DNA of 64,000 nucleotides from Mycobacterium neglectum (GTDB taxonomy: Bacteria > Actinomycetota > Actinomycetes > Mycobacteriales > Mycobacteriaceae). Below, piece by piece: positions 8,752 to 18,356 of the stretch. The DNA lies in the NCBI RefSeq assembly GCF_002591975.1, contig NZ_NVQE01000028.1, positions 1 to 64,000 on the forward strand, given 5' to 3'. The position numbers were made by a program, and so were the translations under genes. A model generated the notes under the pieces. It had not been told where the DNA came from. It did not search any database and saw only the letters and a program-made list of their open reading frames with translations. The first letter of the stretch is position 1. Every line of letters begins with the position of its first letter.

Positions 8752-9396
8752 ATGAATACTTCGACCCGATGGACCGTGGTGGTGATGGTCGTCGTCGTCG
8801 CCCTCGGCGTGGCGTTGTGGACCCAGCTCGGCGGCGACGAATCTGCGCCGGGTTCGACCGGGCCCGGCACCTCGCGCGACCGGCGTGACGCCGACACCGC
8901 CGAGGCGCTGGCGGGGCCACGGGCCCGTGCTGACCTGGCGTCATGTCCGGCACCCGGCACCGGGGCAGGCCCGGAGGCGTTGCGCGGCATCGTGCTGGAA
9001 TGCGCGGGCGACGGGGCCAGCATCGATGTTGCCAAGGCGGTCGCCGGCCGCAACGTCGTGCTGAACCTGTGGGCCCACTGGTGTGCACCGTGCACCGAGG
9101 AACTGCCCGCGATGGCCGAGTACCAGCGGCGGGTTGGCGACGAGGTGACGGTGCTGACGGTGCATCAGGACGAGAACGAGACGGCGGCCCTGCTGCGCCT
9201 GGCCGAGCTGGGCGTACACCTGCCCACCCTGCAGGACGGCCGCCGCCGGATCGCGGCCGCACTGAAGGTTCCGAACGTCATGCCAGCGACGGTTGTGCTG
9301 CGTTCGGACGGTAGCGTTGCCGCGATCCTGCCGCGGTCGTTCGCCAACGCCGACGAGATTGCGGCCGCTGTCGATCCGCACTTGGGGAACAGTTAG
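8752..9396 (+). CDS. Membrane-anchored thioredoxin-like protein (Rv3673c-like)
   Basis: A 214-residue TlpA/ResA-like thiol-disulfide protein held outside the membrane. Residues 8-25 form an N-terminal membrane anchor, followed by a Gly/Ser/Arg-rich linker. The thioredoxin core has WAHWCAPC with active-site C111 and C114, plus the cis-Pro motif NVMPATVV. Two more cysteines (C65, C84) precede the fold. A start at 8542 is rejected because the extra residues read like out-of-frame nth. The stop overlaps the Shine-Dalgarno of the Nudix gene, so they are coupled. Confidence 0.9.
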   Translation: MNTSTRWTVVVMVVVVALGVALWTQLGGDESAPGSTGPGTSRDRRDADTAEALAGPRARADLASCPAPGTGAGPEALRGIVLECAGDGASIDVAKAVAGRNVVLNLWAHWCAPCTEELPAMAEYQRRVGDEVTVLTVHQDENETAALLRLAELGVHLPTLQDGRRRIAAALKVPNVMPATVVLRSDGSVAAILPRSFANADEIAAAVDPHLGNS

Positions 9397-9406
9397 GAGA
9401 GCCGCG

Positions 9407-10189
9407 TTGAGCTGGGCCAGCGACGGGAGTGAACTCGTTTCCCTCAACGCTGGTGCCGCCCCATCGTGGCTCAAGCCGCTGGTCGACAACGCCAAGGACA
9501 TCAGACACGCCTATCGGAGGCGGGTGCCTCCCGAGGTGCTTGCGATGGTCACCGCAGCGAACACCAAGGCCGCCGTCACCGGAGCACGACGTGATGCCGC
9601 GGTGCTGGTGCTGTTCTCCGGCCCGTCCGACGCCCAGTCCCCCAGCGTTCCGGACGAGGCCGACCTGCTCGTGACGGTGCGCGCGTCCACCCTGCGCCAC
9701 CACGCCGGACAAGCCGCATTTCCAGGCGGGGCGGCCGACCCCGGCGACAGCGGCCCGGTGTACACCGCCCTGCGCGAGGCCAACGAGGAAACCGGGATTG
9801 ACGTGGGCCGATTGCAGCCGCTGGCCACTCTCGAGCAGATGTTCATCCCGCCGTCGGGCTTCCACGTCGTGCCGGTGCTCGCGTACTCGCCCGACCCAGG
9901 GCCGGTGGCAGTGGTAGACGAGTCCGAGACAGCGGTCGTTGCTCGCGTCCCGGTCCGCGCCTTCATCAATCCCGAGAACCGAATCATGGTCTACCGCAAG
10001 GAGAACACGCGTCGTGCTGCCGGTCCGGCGTTCCTGCTGAACGAGATGCTGGTGTGGGGGTTCACCGGGCAGGTGGTCTCTGCGATGCTCGACGTCGCCG
10101 GTTGGGCCCAGCCGTGGAACACCGACGACATACGGGAACTGGAGGACGCGATGGCTCTCGTCGGACGAGACGGCGGTGCTGCCGGTTAG
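9407..10189 (+). CDS. Nudix hydrolase, CoA-pyrophosphatase-like (Rv3672c-like)
   Basis: Nudix hydrolase of 260 residues. The Nudix box reads GGAADPGDSGPV...REANEETGI, with REANEETGI matching REUXEEXGU. RASTLRHHAGQAAFPGG just before it is typical of CoA-diphosphatase-like members. The start is TTG 9407 preceded by AGGAGA, which overlaps the stop of the thioredoxin-like gene. The next gene, marP, starts 15 bases after the stop. The true substrate (CoA, other nucleotide diphosphate) is not fixed by sequence. Confidence 0.9.
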   Translation: MSWASDGSELVSLNAGAAPSWLKPLVDNAKDIRHAYRRRVPPEVLAMVTAANTKAAVTGARRDAAVLVLFSGPSDAQSPSVPDEADLLVTVRASTLRHHAGQAAFPGGAADPGDSGPVYTALREANEETGIDVGRLQPLATLEQMFIPPSGFHVVPVLAYSPDPGPVAVVDESETAVVARVPVRAFINPENRIMVYRKENTRRAAGPAFLLNEMLVWGFTGQVVSAMLDVAGWAQPWNTDDIRELEDAMALVGRDGGAAG

Positions 10190-10203
10190 GGTAGGGCCCA
10201 ATC

Positions 10204-11391
10204 ATGACTTCGTCGCAGTGGCTCGACCTCGCCGTCCTGGCGGTCGCCTTCATCGCCGCCATCTCTGGCTGGCGCTCGGGCGCGCTGGGGTCGCTGCTGT
10301 CATTTGTCGGCGTGGTGCTCGGCGCGGTGGCCGGCGTGCTGCTGGCCCCGCACGTGGTCGCCAACATCGATGGTCCCCGCACGAAGCTGTTCGTCACCTT
10401 GTTTCTGATCCTGGCGCTGGTTGTCGTCGGTGAGATCGCAGGCGTCGTGCTGGGCCGGGCGGTGCGCGGGGCCATTCGCAACTCCGGGATGCGGACGCTG
10501 GACTCGACGATCGGCGTGGTGCTGCAGATCGTCGCGGTGCTGGTCGCCGCCTGGATGCTTACCTACCCCCTGCAGACCTCGGATCAGCCGAACCTGGCCG
10601 CCGCCGTGCGTGGCTCGGTGGTGCTCAAGGAGGTCGACGACGTCGCGCCCGGGTGGCTGAGGTCCGTGCCCACCCGACTCTCGGCGCTGCTGGACACCTC
10701 AGGCCTGCCCGACGTACTGCAGCCGTTCGGGCGCACTCCGATAGTCGCCGTCGACGCTCCCGACGCTGCGCTGGCCGCAGACCCCGTCGTCGCGGCGACG
10801 CGGCCGAGCGTCGTGAAGATCCGCGGCGTCGCTCCCGGGTGCCAGAAAGTGCTCGAGGGCACCGGGTTCGTGGTCGCACCCAACCGGGTGATGTCGAACG
10901 CGCATGTTGTCGCGGGAGCGGAGAGCGCGACCGTGGAGGTCGACGGCCGGACCTACGACGCATACGTGGTGTCTTACGATCCGCAGGCCGACATCTCGAT
11001 ACTCGACGTGCCGGAGTTGTCCGCCGCGCCACTGCAGTTCGCACAGGGCGAGGCCGCCACTGGGACGGATGCCGTCGTGATGGGCTACCCGGGTGGCGGC
11101 GACTTCGCGGCCACGCCGGCCCGTATCCGGGAGACCATCGAACTCAACGGCCCCGACATCTACCGCAGCACCACCGTCACCCGTCAGGTGTACACCATCA
11201 GAGGCAATGTGCGACAAGGTAATTCGGGTGGACCCATGATCGACCGCAACGGAAAGGTGCTCGGTGTCGTGTTCGGCGCGGCGGTCGACGACGCAGATAC
11301 CGGCTTCGTGCTGACCGCCGAGGAGGTCAACCGTCAGCTCGAGAAGATCAACAGCACCCAGCGTGTCCCCACCGGCGCCTGCGTTACCTGA
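10204..11391 (+). CDS. marP: Membrane-embedded serine protease MarP (acid/oxidative stress)
   Basis: Periplasmic chymotrypsin-fold protease behind four membrane segments (residues about 6-120, CvpA-like part), 395 residues. The triad is visible as H234 (SNAHVV), D263 (QADIS) and S341 (GNSGGP). C213 and C393 match the activity-controlling disulfide described in M. tuberculosis MarP (Rv3671c). In that organism the enzyme is needed for growth at low pH and cleaves the peptidoglycan hydrolase RipA (established knowledge). It follows the Nudix gene by 14 bases, suggesting an nth-to-marP transcript. Confidence 0.95.
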   Translation: MTSSQWLDLAVLAVAFIAAISGWRSGALGSLLSFVGVVLGAVAGVLLAPHVVANIDGPRTKLFVTLFLILALVVVGEIAGVVLGRAVRGAIRNSGMRTLDSTIGVVLQIVAVLVAAWMLTYPLQTSDQPNLAAAVRGSVVLKEVDDVAPGWLRSVPTRLSALLDTSGLPDVLQPFGRTPIVAVDAPDAALAADPVVAATRPSVVKIRGVAPGCQKVLEGTGFVVAPNRVMSNAHVVAGAESATVEVDGRTYDAYVVSYDPQADISILDVPELSAAPLQFAQGEAATGTDAVVMGYPGGGDFAATPARIRETIELNGPDIYRSTTVTRQVYTIRGNVRQGNSGGPMIDRNGKVLGVVFGAAVDDADTGFVLTAEEVNRQLEKINSTQRVPTGACVT

Positions 11392-12366
11392 TCAAGCGCC
11401 GTACACCTGCGAGACAAAGCGCGACAGCTGGTCGTTCACTGCATCCGGTGCTTCCTCATGGGCGAAATGTCCTGCGCCGGCGATGGAGACGTAGCGGCCG
11501 TGCGGTGCGTAGTGTTGCGTCCGGTACACCGGATCGGCGAGGACATACGGGTCGACATCACCGCGTAGGTGTAGCACGGGAACGTTGATCGGCCGCTTCA
11601 TCGAGCGCATGAACCGCCTGCCTTCACCGCGGAACTGGCTACGCACCGCCCAACGCTGGTACTCCAGCGCCGAATGCGCCGCCGACGGGATCTGGATCGC
11701 TCGCCGCATGTGCGAGATCGTCTCGGAGAAGTCTTCGGAGGCAACCCATTTCCCGCTGGATCGGCTGCGGACCAGCTGCTCGAGCTCCTCACCGTTGTGG
11801 CGCGTCAACGTGTGCTCGGGCCACGACGGCACCTGGTAACGCAGCATCCACGGCAAAAGCGCCCGGCCCTGGTCGCGTCGCGTCAAAACCGAAGCCCGCA
11901 GCGCGACCGGGTGCGGCGAGCTGACGACCGCGATCGCCCGCACCATTCGCGGATGCAGCACGGACGTCGCCCAGCAGACCAGCCCGCCGTCGGCGTGCCC
12001 CACCAGCGTTGCGGACTTGTGGCCGAGTGCCCGCACCAGCCCGGCGGTATCGCCGGCGAGCGTCCAGCCGTCGTAACCGCGTGGCGGTTTGTCGCTGCCG
12101 CCGTAGCCACGCAGGTCAACGGCGACCACCCGGGCGCCGGTCAGGCCGCGCAACTGGTGACGCCACGACCACCAGAACGACCCGAATCCGTGCAGGAGGA
12201 TGACCAGCGGCCGTTCCGTAGCCGGAGCTGCGCCGGCAGCGACATCAGACCAAGCGGTCGATTGATTTTGGTCCGCTTCCACCACATGGAAACGAATTCC
12301 GTTGGCGTGCACCTCTAGATGACGCCACGGACCGTCGATGCGAACGATCGACGGATCGGGCGGCAT
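11392..12366 (-). CDS. ephE: Alpha/beta hydrolase EphE-like, atypical nucleophile elbow
   Basis: Alpha/beta-hydrolase of the epoxide hydrolase group, 324 residues. LLHGFGSFWWSWRHQL is the oxyanion-hole segment, and DLRGYGGSDKPPRGYDG follows as in epoxide hydrolases. The C-terminal AGHFAHEEAPD carries the His. The elbow reads VGHADGG: the usual nucleophile position (residue 125) is Ala, with Asp126 one step later. The enzyme may therefore be inactive or use a shifted Asp. ATG 12366 directly follows the stop of the upstream membrane-protein gene (TAAATG), so the two are coupled. The context matches Rv3670-Rv3669. Confidence 0.85.
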   Translation of the reverse strand: MPPDPSIVRIDGPWRHLEVHANGIRFHVVEADQNQSTAWSDVAAGAAPATERPLVILLHGFGSFWWSWRHQLRGLTGARVVAVDLRGYGGSDKPPRGYDGWTLAGDTAGLVRALGHKSATLVGHADGGLVCWATSVLHPRMVRAIAVVSSPHPVALRASVLTRRDQGRALLPWMLRYQVPSWPEHTLTRHNGEELEQLVRSRSSGKWVASEDFSETISHMRRAIQIPSAAHSALEYQRWAVRSQFRGEGRRFMRSMKRPINVPVLHLRGDVDPYVLADPVYRTQHYAPHGRYVSIAGAGHFAHEEAPDAVNDQLSRFVSQVYGA

Positions 12367-12891
12367 TTACCAGCCCGACGGATCAGAAGTCGATGCCGGC
12401 TTCCCGGACTTTCCTTCGCCTGCCGGCTCGATCGTCGCCGCAGCCTTGTCGTGGCCGGGTGTCAGCGCCTCCGGGAGTTCCCTGACCGATTCGATGGTCT
12501 TCTGCGGGCCCCTGATTCGGCGCACCTTGAGGTAGCCGAGCAGCGCGAAGATCGCGGTCACCACGACCATCACCCCGAACACGATCAAGAACGCCGCCCA
12601 CCGCCACAGCCAGGTATCGAGCAGCTCGGCGGCGAAAAAGAAGAAAAAGAAGGTTGAGTAGAACAGCACCACCAGGGCGAGGATGAAGAAGACGCTGCCG
12701 GTGAGGCCCTTCTTGACGTCGCGGGTGATCTCGGCCTTGGCCAGTGCCACCTCGGCGCGCACCAGCGTGGACACCTGTGCGGTGGCGTCCTTGACGAGAT
12801 CGCCGATGGACGGGTCGGGCTTGGGAGCGTGCGGGTCGACCAGTGGTATCGAGGTCACGGTGGTCGGCACGCCATTCCTGCGATCGCTCAC
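12367..12891 (-). CDS. Phage-holin-like / DUF1469-type membrane protein (Rv3669-like)
   Basis: A 174-residue membrane protein with an amphipathic helix (STLVRAEVALAKAEITRDVKKG) before two close membrane segments. The first contains an unusual Phe run (STFFFFFF). The tail is charged and Pro/Ser-rich. GTG 12891 is preferred to ATG 12909 because GGAGGA stands seven bases before it. The family is often called phage holin family 3 or DUF1469, but no phage genes are nearby, so a structural membrane role is more likely. It is coupled to ephE. Confidence 0.85.
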   Translation of the reverse strand: MSDRRNGVPTTVTSIPLVDPHAPKPDPSIGDLVKDATAQVSTLVRAEVALAKAEITRDVKKGLTGSVFFILALVVLFYSTFFFFFFAAELLDTWLWRWAAFLIVFGVMVVVTAIFALLGYLKVRRIRGPQKTIESVRELPEALTPGHDKAAATIEPAGEGKSGKPASTSDPSGW

Positions 12892-13025
12892 GGACAGTTC
12901 CTCCCGCATTCATGTCGGTCTGCGGTTCATGTTGCCATGTCGCGCGCGGTCAAACGATTCCGGCCGACGTTAGACTGACAAGGTCGAATGGATCGCAGGT
13001 CGGGCGTACCGAGGAGGTATTGCAG

Positions 13026-13739
13026 TTGAGGAGCAGCGGTTGCTGCCTGCGGATTCCAGTGGTGATCGCGGCGCTGATTGCAGTGCTGTTATCCGCCGCC
13101 GCACCCGCTCAGGCCCAGGATCGGATCACTTTGGGTGGCGGTTCTGGTTTGGTCGTCAACGGTGAGGCGTTGTGCACGCTCACCACGATCGGCAACGACA
13201 ACCGAGGCGACCTGATCGGCTTCACGTCCGCGCACTGCGGTGGTCCCGGCGCGCAAGTGAGCGCGGAGGGTCATGAGAACGCCGGTGTACTCGGCGAGAT
13301 GGTGGCAGGCAACGATCTCCTCGACTACGCGGTCATCAAGTTCGACCCGCAGAAGGTGCGCCCGGTCAACAACGTCGACGGATTTCAGATCGATGGACTC
13401 GGCCCGGACCCCCTCGTCGGCGACGTGGCATGCAAGCTGGGCCGCACCACCGGGTACTCCTGCGGCATCACCTGGGGGCCGGGCGACGAGCCGGGCACCT
13501 TCATCAATCAGGTGTGCGGTCAGCCGGGTGACTCCGGTGCGCCGGTGACGGTCAACAACCGGCTGGTCGGCATGATCCACGGGGCGTTCTCCGAGGAACT
13601 CCCGACCTGCGTCATCAAGTACATCCCGTTGCACACACCCGCGGTGAACATGTCGTTCAACACGCAGTTGGCCGACATCGTCGCGAAGAACCGGCCCGGG
13701 TCCGGCTTCGTTCCGGTCGGCGCCGCCCCCGTGGCTTGA
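13026..13739 (+). CDS. Secreted S1-family serine protease (Rv3668c-like)
   Basis: Exported chymotrypsin-type protease of 237 residues. The signal peptide runs to AQA (about residue 30). The triad is H70 (FTSAHCGG), D100 (LLDYAVIKFD) and S170 (GQPGDSGAPV). Four or more mature cysteines suggest disulfides. TTG 13026 is chosen because GAGGAGG lies eight bases upstream; TTG 13020 is too close. It meets the convergent acs gene with no gap, since its TGA ends at 13739 and the acs stop begins at 13740. Substrate is unknown. Confidence 0.88.
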   Translation: MRSSGCCLRIPVVIAALIAVLLSAAAPAQAQDRITLGGGSGLVVNGEALCTLTTIGNDNRGDLIGFTSAHCGGPGAQVSAEGHENAGVLGEMVAGNDLLDYAVIKFDPQKVRPVNNVDGFQIDGLGPDPLVGDVACKLGRTTGYSCGITWGPGDEPGTFINQVCGQPGDSGAPVTVNNRLVGMIHGAFSEELPTCVIKYIPLHTPAVNMSFNTQLADIVAKNRPGSGFVPVGAAPVA

Positions 13740-15713
<1,974 letters not shown>

Positions 15714-15839
15714 GTCTGTGAGCGTAGTCACCAATTCAGGCGATCACGCAGGCAAGTCACAGCTCGCTCCGCGGGCGGCGCGTGGTGCGCGCCGAACGTC
15801 ATGACAGACGGGCCCAGCGGTCGGCTAGCGTGTGCTGGC

Positions 15840-16622
15840 GTGACCGCCGCCGACCCGTTGGCCCCGTTGGCCGACCTGCCCGGGGTGGCCGATGCATGTG
15901 CGGAAGCCAGCGAGGCATTGGGCCGCGCGCACCGGCACCGCGCCAACCTACGCGGGTGGCCGGCGAACGCGGCCGAGGCGGCATTGCGGGCGGCGAGGGC
16001 GTCATCCGTTCTGGACGGTGGGTCGCTGCAGTTGTCCGAAGCGGGTCCAGATCCGGTCCTTGCCGGCGCCCTGCGGGTATCCGAAGCGCTGGAGGGTGGC
16101 GCGACCTCGTTGGTCGGTGTGTGGCAACGCGCTCCGCTGCAGGCCATCGCGCGGCTGCACGCGCTGGCCGCCGCCGATATCGCCGACGACGAAGGGCTCG
16201 GGCGACCGCGCCCGGACATCGATGCCGGCCATCGACTAGAACTACTGGCGGATGTCGTGACCGGCGGTATCGGTGGGTCGACGCGAAGCCGGGGTGTGCC
16301 CGCGCCCGTGCTCGCGTCCGTCGTGCACGGTGAACTGCTGACGCTGGCCCCGTTCGGCACCGCCGACGGAGTGGTGGCTCGGGCAGTTTCGCGACTGGTG
16401 ACGATGTCAAGCGGATTGGATCCGCACGGACTCGGTGTGCCCGAGGTCTATTGGATGCGCCAGTCCGGTGACTACCGCGCTGCCGCGCGGGGCTTCGCGT
16501 CCGGGACTCCGGACGGCCTCACGGCCTGGGTGCTGATGACCTGTCGCGCGCTGCACGCAGGTGCCCGGGAGGCAATGTCCATTGCGCAGGGCGGGCCCGG
16601 AGAGGGCTCCGCAGCAAAGTAA
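15840..16622 (+). CDS. Fic-fold-like protein lacking catalytic residues (Rv3662c-like)
   Basis: Conserved mycobacterial protein of 260 residues with no assigned function as far as I know. I see the outline of a Fic_N/Fic protein. SSVLDG (55-60) resembles the inhibitory S-x-x-x-E-G motif. IARLHALAAADIADDEGLGRPR (about 103-124) resembles the helix before the active site. SVVHGELLTLAPFGTADGVVAR (160-181) aligns with the Fic core HPFxDGNGRxxR, but the catalytic His is Ala, Asn is Asp and the first Arg is Val. It would then be a pseudo-AMPylase. GTG 15840 is preferred by similarity to M. tuberculosis; 15801 is an alternative. The gene ends at the Ms1 terminator. Confidence 0.75.
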   Translation: MTAADPLAPLADLPGVADACAEASEALGRAHRHRANLRGWPANAAEAALRAARASSVLDGGSLQLSEAGPDPVLAGALRVSEALEGGATSLVGVWQRAPLQAIARLHALAAADIADDEGLGRPRPDIDAGHRLELLADVVTGGIGGSTRSRGVPAPVLASVVHGELLTLAPFGTADGVVARAVSRLVTMSSGLDPHGLGVPEVYWMRQSGDYRAAARGFASGTPDGLTAWVLMTCRALHAGAREAMSIAQGGPGEGSAAK

Positions 16623-16662
16623 AGCGGGCGACGCTCCGAACTAATTCGGCTCGCCGCCCGCT
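16613..16662 (-). terminator. Intrinsic terminator at the 3' end of Ms1 RNA
   Basis: A two-tier hairpin: outer stem AGCGGGCG (16623-16630) with CGCCCGCT (16655-16662), inner stem CCGAA/TTCGG (16636-16640, 16645-16649). Read on the minus strand it is followed by the U-rich TTTACTTT, which overlaps the stop codon of the Fic-like gene. It can also stop plus-strand transcription of that gene. Confidence 0.75.
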
Positions 16663-16918
16663 AGCACGGAGACCGGTTACCATGCGTGCTCTCGTGGGTT
16701 GCGTGGGTGGCCTCGGCGTCTTGTCGATGCGCTTCGGTTTCAACCCCACCCAAGGGGCTGTCGTAACCGTCCGCTTCCGCAACTACGCAGGCCCGCAACA
16801 CTTTTGCCTATTCCGCGGCATGTGCGCCGCGTGGGTGCCGGGTTCCGTGCTGGGGAGCCTGATTTGGGAGATCCGAGCCTTCTCTTCCGGCTCGGCCTTG
16901 GCCTAACCAAGCTTCCGT
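16615..16918 (-). ncRNA. Ms1-type 6S-like small RNA (MTS2823 homologue)
   Basis: Between the HAD gene and the Rv3662c-like gene, M. tuberculosis carries the very abundant RNA MTS2823, called Ms1 in M. smegmatis. Ms1 binds core RNA polymerase without sigma factor (established knowledge, recalled). Here the gap holds a minus-strand promoter (-35 TTGATG 16953-16948, 17-base spacer, -10 TACAAA 16930-16925) and a terminator about 300 bases later, the known Ms1 length. An internal hairpin CCGAGCC/GGCTCGG (16873-16879, 16889-16895) is visible. No convincing ORF lies inside. Ends are estimated; identity rests on position, size and signals, not on an alignment. Confidence 0.75.
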
Positions 16919-16924
16919 GACTCC

Positions 16925-16953
16925 TTTGTACTCCGTGACCGCGGTCACATCAA
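16925..16953 (-). promoter_or_regulatory. Ms1 promoter with a CRP palindrome in the spacer
   Basis: On the minus strand: TTGATG, 17 bases, TACAAA. The spacer contains GTGACCGCGGTCAC, a perfect palindrome. With flanks it reads TGTGACCGCGGTCACG (16934-16949), close to the mycobacterial CRP consensus TGTGA-N6-TCACA. A CRP dimer centred near -24 would cover both promoter elements, which suggests repression, though activation by another start site cannot be excluded. Confidence 0.65.
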
Positions 16954-17030
16954 GGGGCAAATCCGGCGTGACTCCAGATTGTTACGCGCGGTGCTGGCCG
17001 ACCCGGCGCGGATACCGTCACACGGTCCGG

Positions 17031-17840
17031 TCAGAACGCGAAGCGACGCAACAGCGAGTAGGTAAGCGCGCCGGCGGCCAGTGCGCTCACGCCGACTGCG
17101 GCGGTCGTTGCCATGGCGGCTCCCGACGGCGCCGGGATGCGGTCGCGCAACGACACCGGCTTGGAGAACGTCAGCACCGGCCAACCCCGCGCGGAAGCTT
17201 CTTTGCGCAACGTGCGATCCGGGTTTACCACGGTGGGGTGTCCGACCACCTCGAGCATCGGCACGTCGGTGACCGAATCCGAATAGGCATAACAGTGCTC
17301 GAGCGCGTATCCCTCGCGGGCGGCAAGCTCGCGAATCGCCTCCACCTTGCCCTCGCCGAAACAGTAGAACGCGATCTCGCCGGTGTACTTGCCGTCGTCG
17401 ACGACCATCCGGGTGGCCATGGCATGCGTGGCTCCGAGGGCACGGGCGATCGGAGCAACAATTTCCTCGCCAGAGGCCGAAACCACCACCACATCGCGCC
17501 CGCACAGTTTGTGATCGGCGATGAGTTCGGCCGCCTCGGCGAAGACCAGAGGATTGACGATCTCATGAAGTGTCTCGCCGACGATCGACTTCACCTGCTC
17601 GACGTCCCAACCGGTGCACATGTTGGTCAGATACGAGCGCATCCGGTCCATCTGATCGTGGTCCGCACCCGACATCAGGAAGAGGAACTGCGCGTAGGCC
17701 GACTTCAAAACCGTCCGCCGATTGATTAGCCCTTGGTCGAAGAAAGGTTTGCTGAAAGCCAAAGTGCTCGATTTCGCGATGACCGTTTTATCAAGATCGA
17801 AGAAGGCTGCGGTGCGGATCGGTTTGTTAGCCGACGGCAT
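17031..17840 (-). CDS. HAD-family phosphatase with C-terminal membrane segment (Rv3661-like)
   Basis: HAD hydrolase of the SerB-like IB group, 269 residues. Motif I is FFDLDKTVIAKSS with catalytic Asp, motif II is VVVSASGEE, and motif III/IV is CYAYSDSVTDVPMLEVVG. A C-terminal hydrophobic segment (about 235-262) ends in RRFAF, so the protein is probably membrane-attached. ATG 17840 starts MPSANKPIRT as in M. tuberculosis; the longer in-frame ORF to 18098 is rejected. The gene stands between two small RNAs, Ms1 downstream and the Mcr11-like RNA upstream. Substrate is unknown. Confidence 0.9.
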   Translation of the reverse strand: MPSANKPIRTAAFFDLDKTVIAKSSTLAFSKPFFDQGLINRRTVLKSAYAQFLFLMSGADHDQMDRMRSYLTNMCTGWDVEQVKSIVGETLHEIVNPLVFAEAAELIADHKLCGRDVVVVSASGEEIVAPIARALGATHAMATRMVVDDGKYTGEIAFYCFGEGKVEAIRELAAREGYALEHCYAYSDSVTDVPMLEVVGHPTVVNPDRTLRKEASARGWPVLTFSKPVSLRDRIPAPSGAAMATTAAVGVSALAAGALTYSLLRRFAF

Positions 17841-18046
17841 AGTCCGCGGTGCACTGGACCCCGCTGTCCCGGGGTGCGAAGCGGCCACAGCACCAGCATA
17901 GGGGCGGGCGCCAGACCCCAGCCGGGAGGCCGTATGAAATGACAGTCTCCGACAGGTGCCGGTGACTGCATCTTTCCTGCTCCAACCATGTTTGTATACG
18001 GCGCGACACTTGCGCCCATCCCTGTTGCCGTGTGTATAGTGAATGT

Positions 18047-18148
18047 CACTCGGCTTATGCCGGGTGTGCATCAGCCCGACCCCCCGGGGCTGATACACGA
18101 CGACCTCCGCCTCCTCCCCCCCTGGCGGGGGTTGTCCCTTTTCTGGGG
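18047..18148 (+). ncRNA. Mcr11-type small RNA
   Basis: In M. tuberculosis the sRNA Mcr11 lies between Rv3661 and Rv3660c and is read toward Rv3660c (recalled). The same gap here holds a -10 TATAGT (18035-18040) and then a strong hairpin: ATCAGCCC (18070-18077) with GGGCTGAT (18087-18094), extended by TGTG/CACG. A C-rich single-stranded stretch follows (CCTCCGCCTCCTCC). A second hairpin, CCCCC(18116-18120)/GGGGG(18127-18131), is followed by TTGTCCCTTTT, a likely terminator. The resulting RNA would be about 100 nucleotides. Ends are estimates. Confidence 0.62.
18116..18146 (+). terminator. Likely intrinsic terminator of the Mcr11-like RNA
   Basis: C5/G5 stem (18116-18120, 18127-18131) with loop CCTGGC, followed by TTGTCCCTTTTCT. 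The pyrimidine-rich tail is imperfect, as reported for mycobacterial terminators. Confidence 0.5.
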
Positions 18149-18356
18149 GGAGTCATTCTCTGTGGCCACGTCGCCCTAGTTGGGGTCGTTTCCCTTTGTC
18201 GCATGCTTCGCCTTTCGGATAGATGGGCTGGCCCACTGTCGTTGCGGAATGTGATTTTCGCCGTAGATTTTTGCGATCCATCCCCACCTTCGAGTTGATC
18301 CACAGAGCGGCTCGTCGTGGTAGCGCGGGGTCAGCGGGCGGCCGCATGGTTGGCTC

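Noticed and set aside
7913..9262. 449-codon open frame on the minus strand opposite nth and the thioredoxin-like gene
   Set aside because: Arg/Pro-rich shadow of real plus-strand genes in GC-rich DNA; no domain, no ribosome site.
12843..13025. N-terminal extension of the secreted protease
   Set aside because: It would overlap the divergent gene and remove the signal peptide from the N-terminus; TTG 13026 has an ideal ribosome site.
16682..16906. 74-codon plus-strand frame between the Fic-like gene and the HAD gene
   Set aside because: Lies inside the Ms1 RNA on the opposite strand, has no ribosome site and no conserved sequence.
18039..18049. GTGAATGTCAC palindrome as a CRP site
   Set aside because: Spacer between half-sites is three bases, not six, so it does not fit a CRP dimer.
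17841..18098. Extension of the HAD phosphatase to 355 codons
   Set aside because: Extra residues lack similarity to the conserved start MPSANKPIRT and would cover the Mcr11-like promoter.
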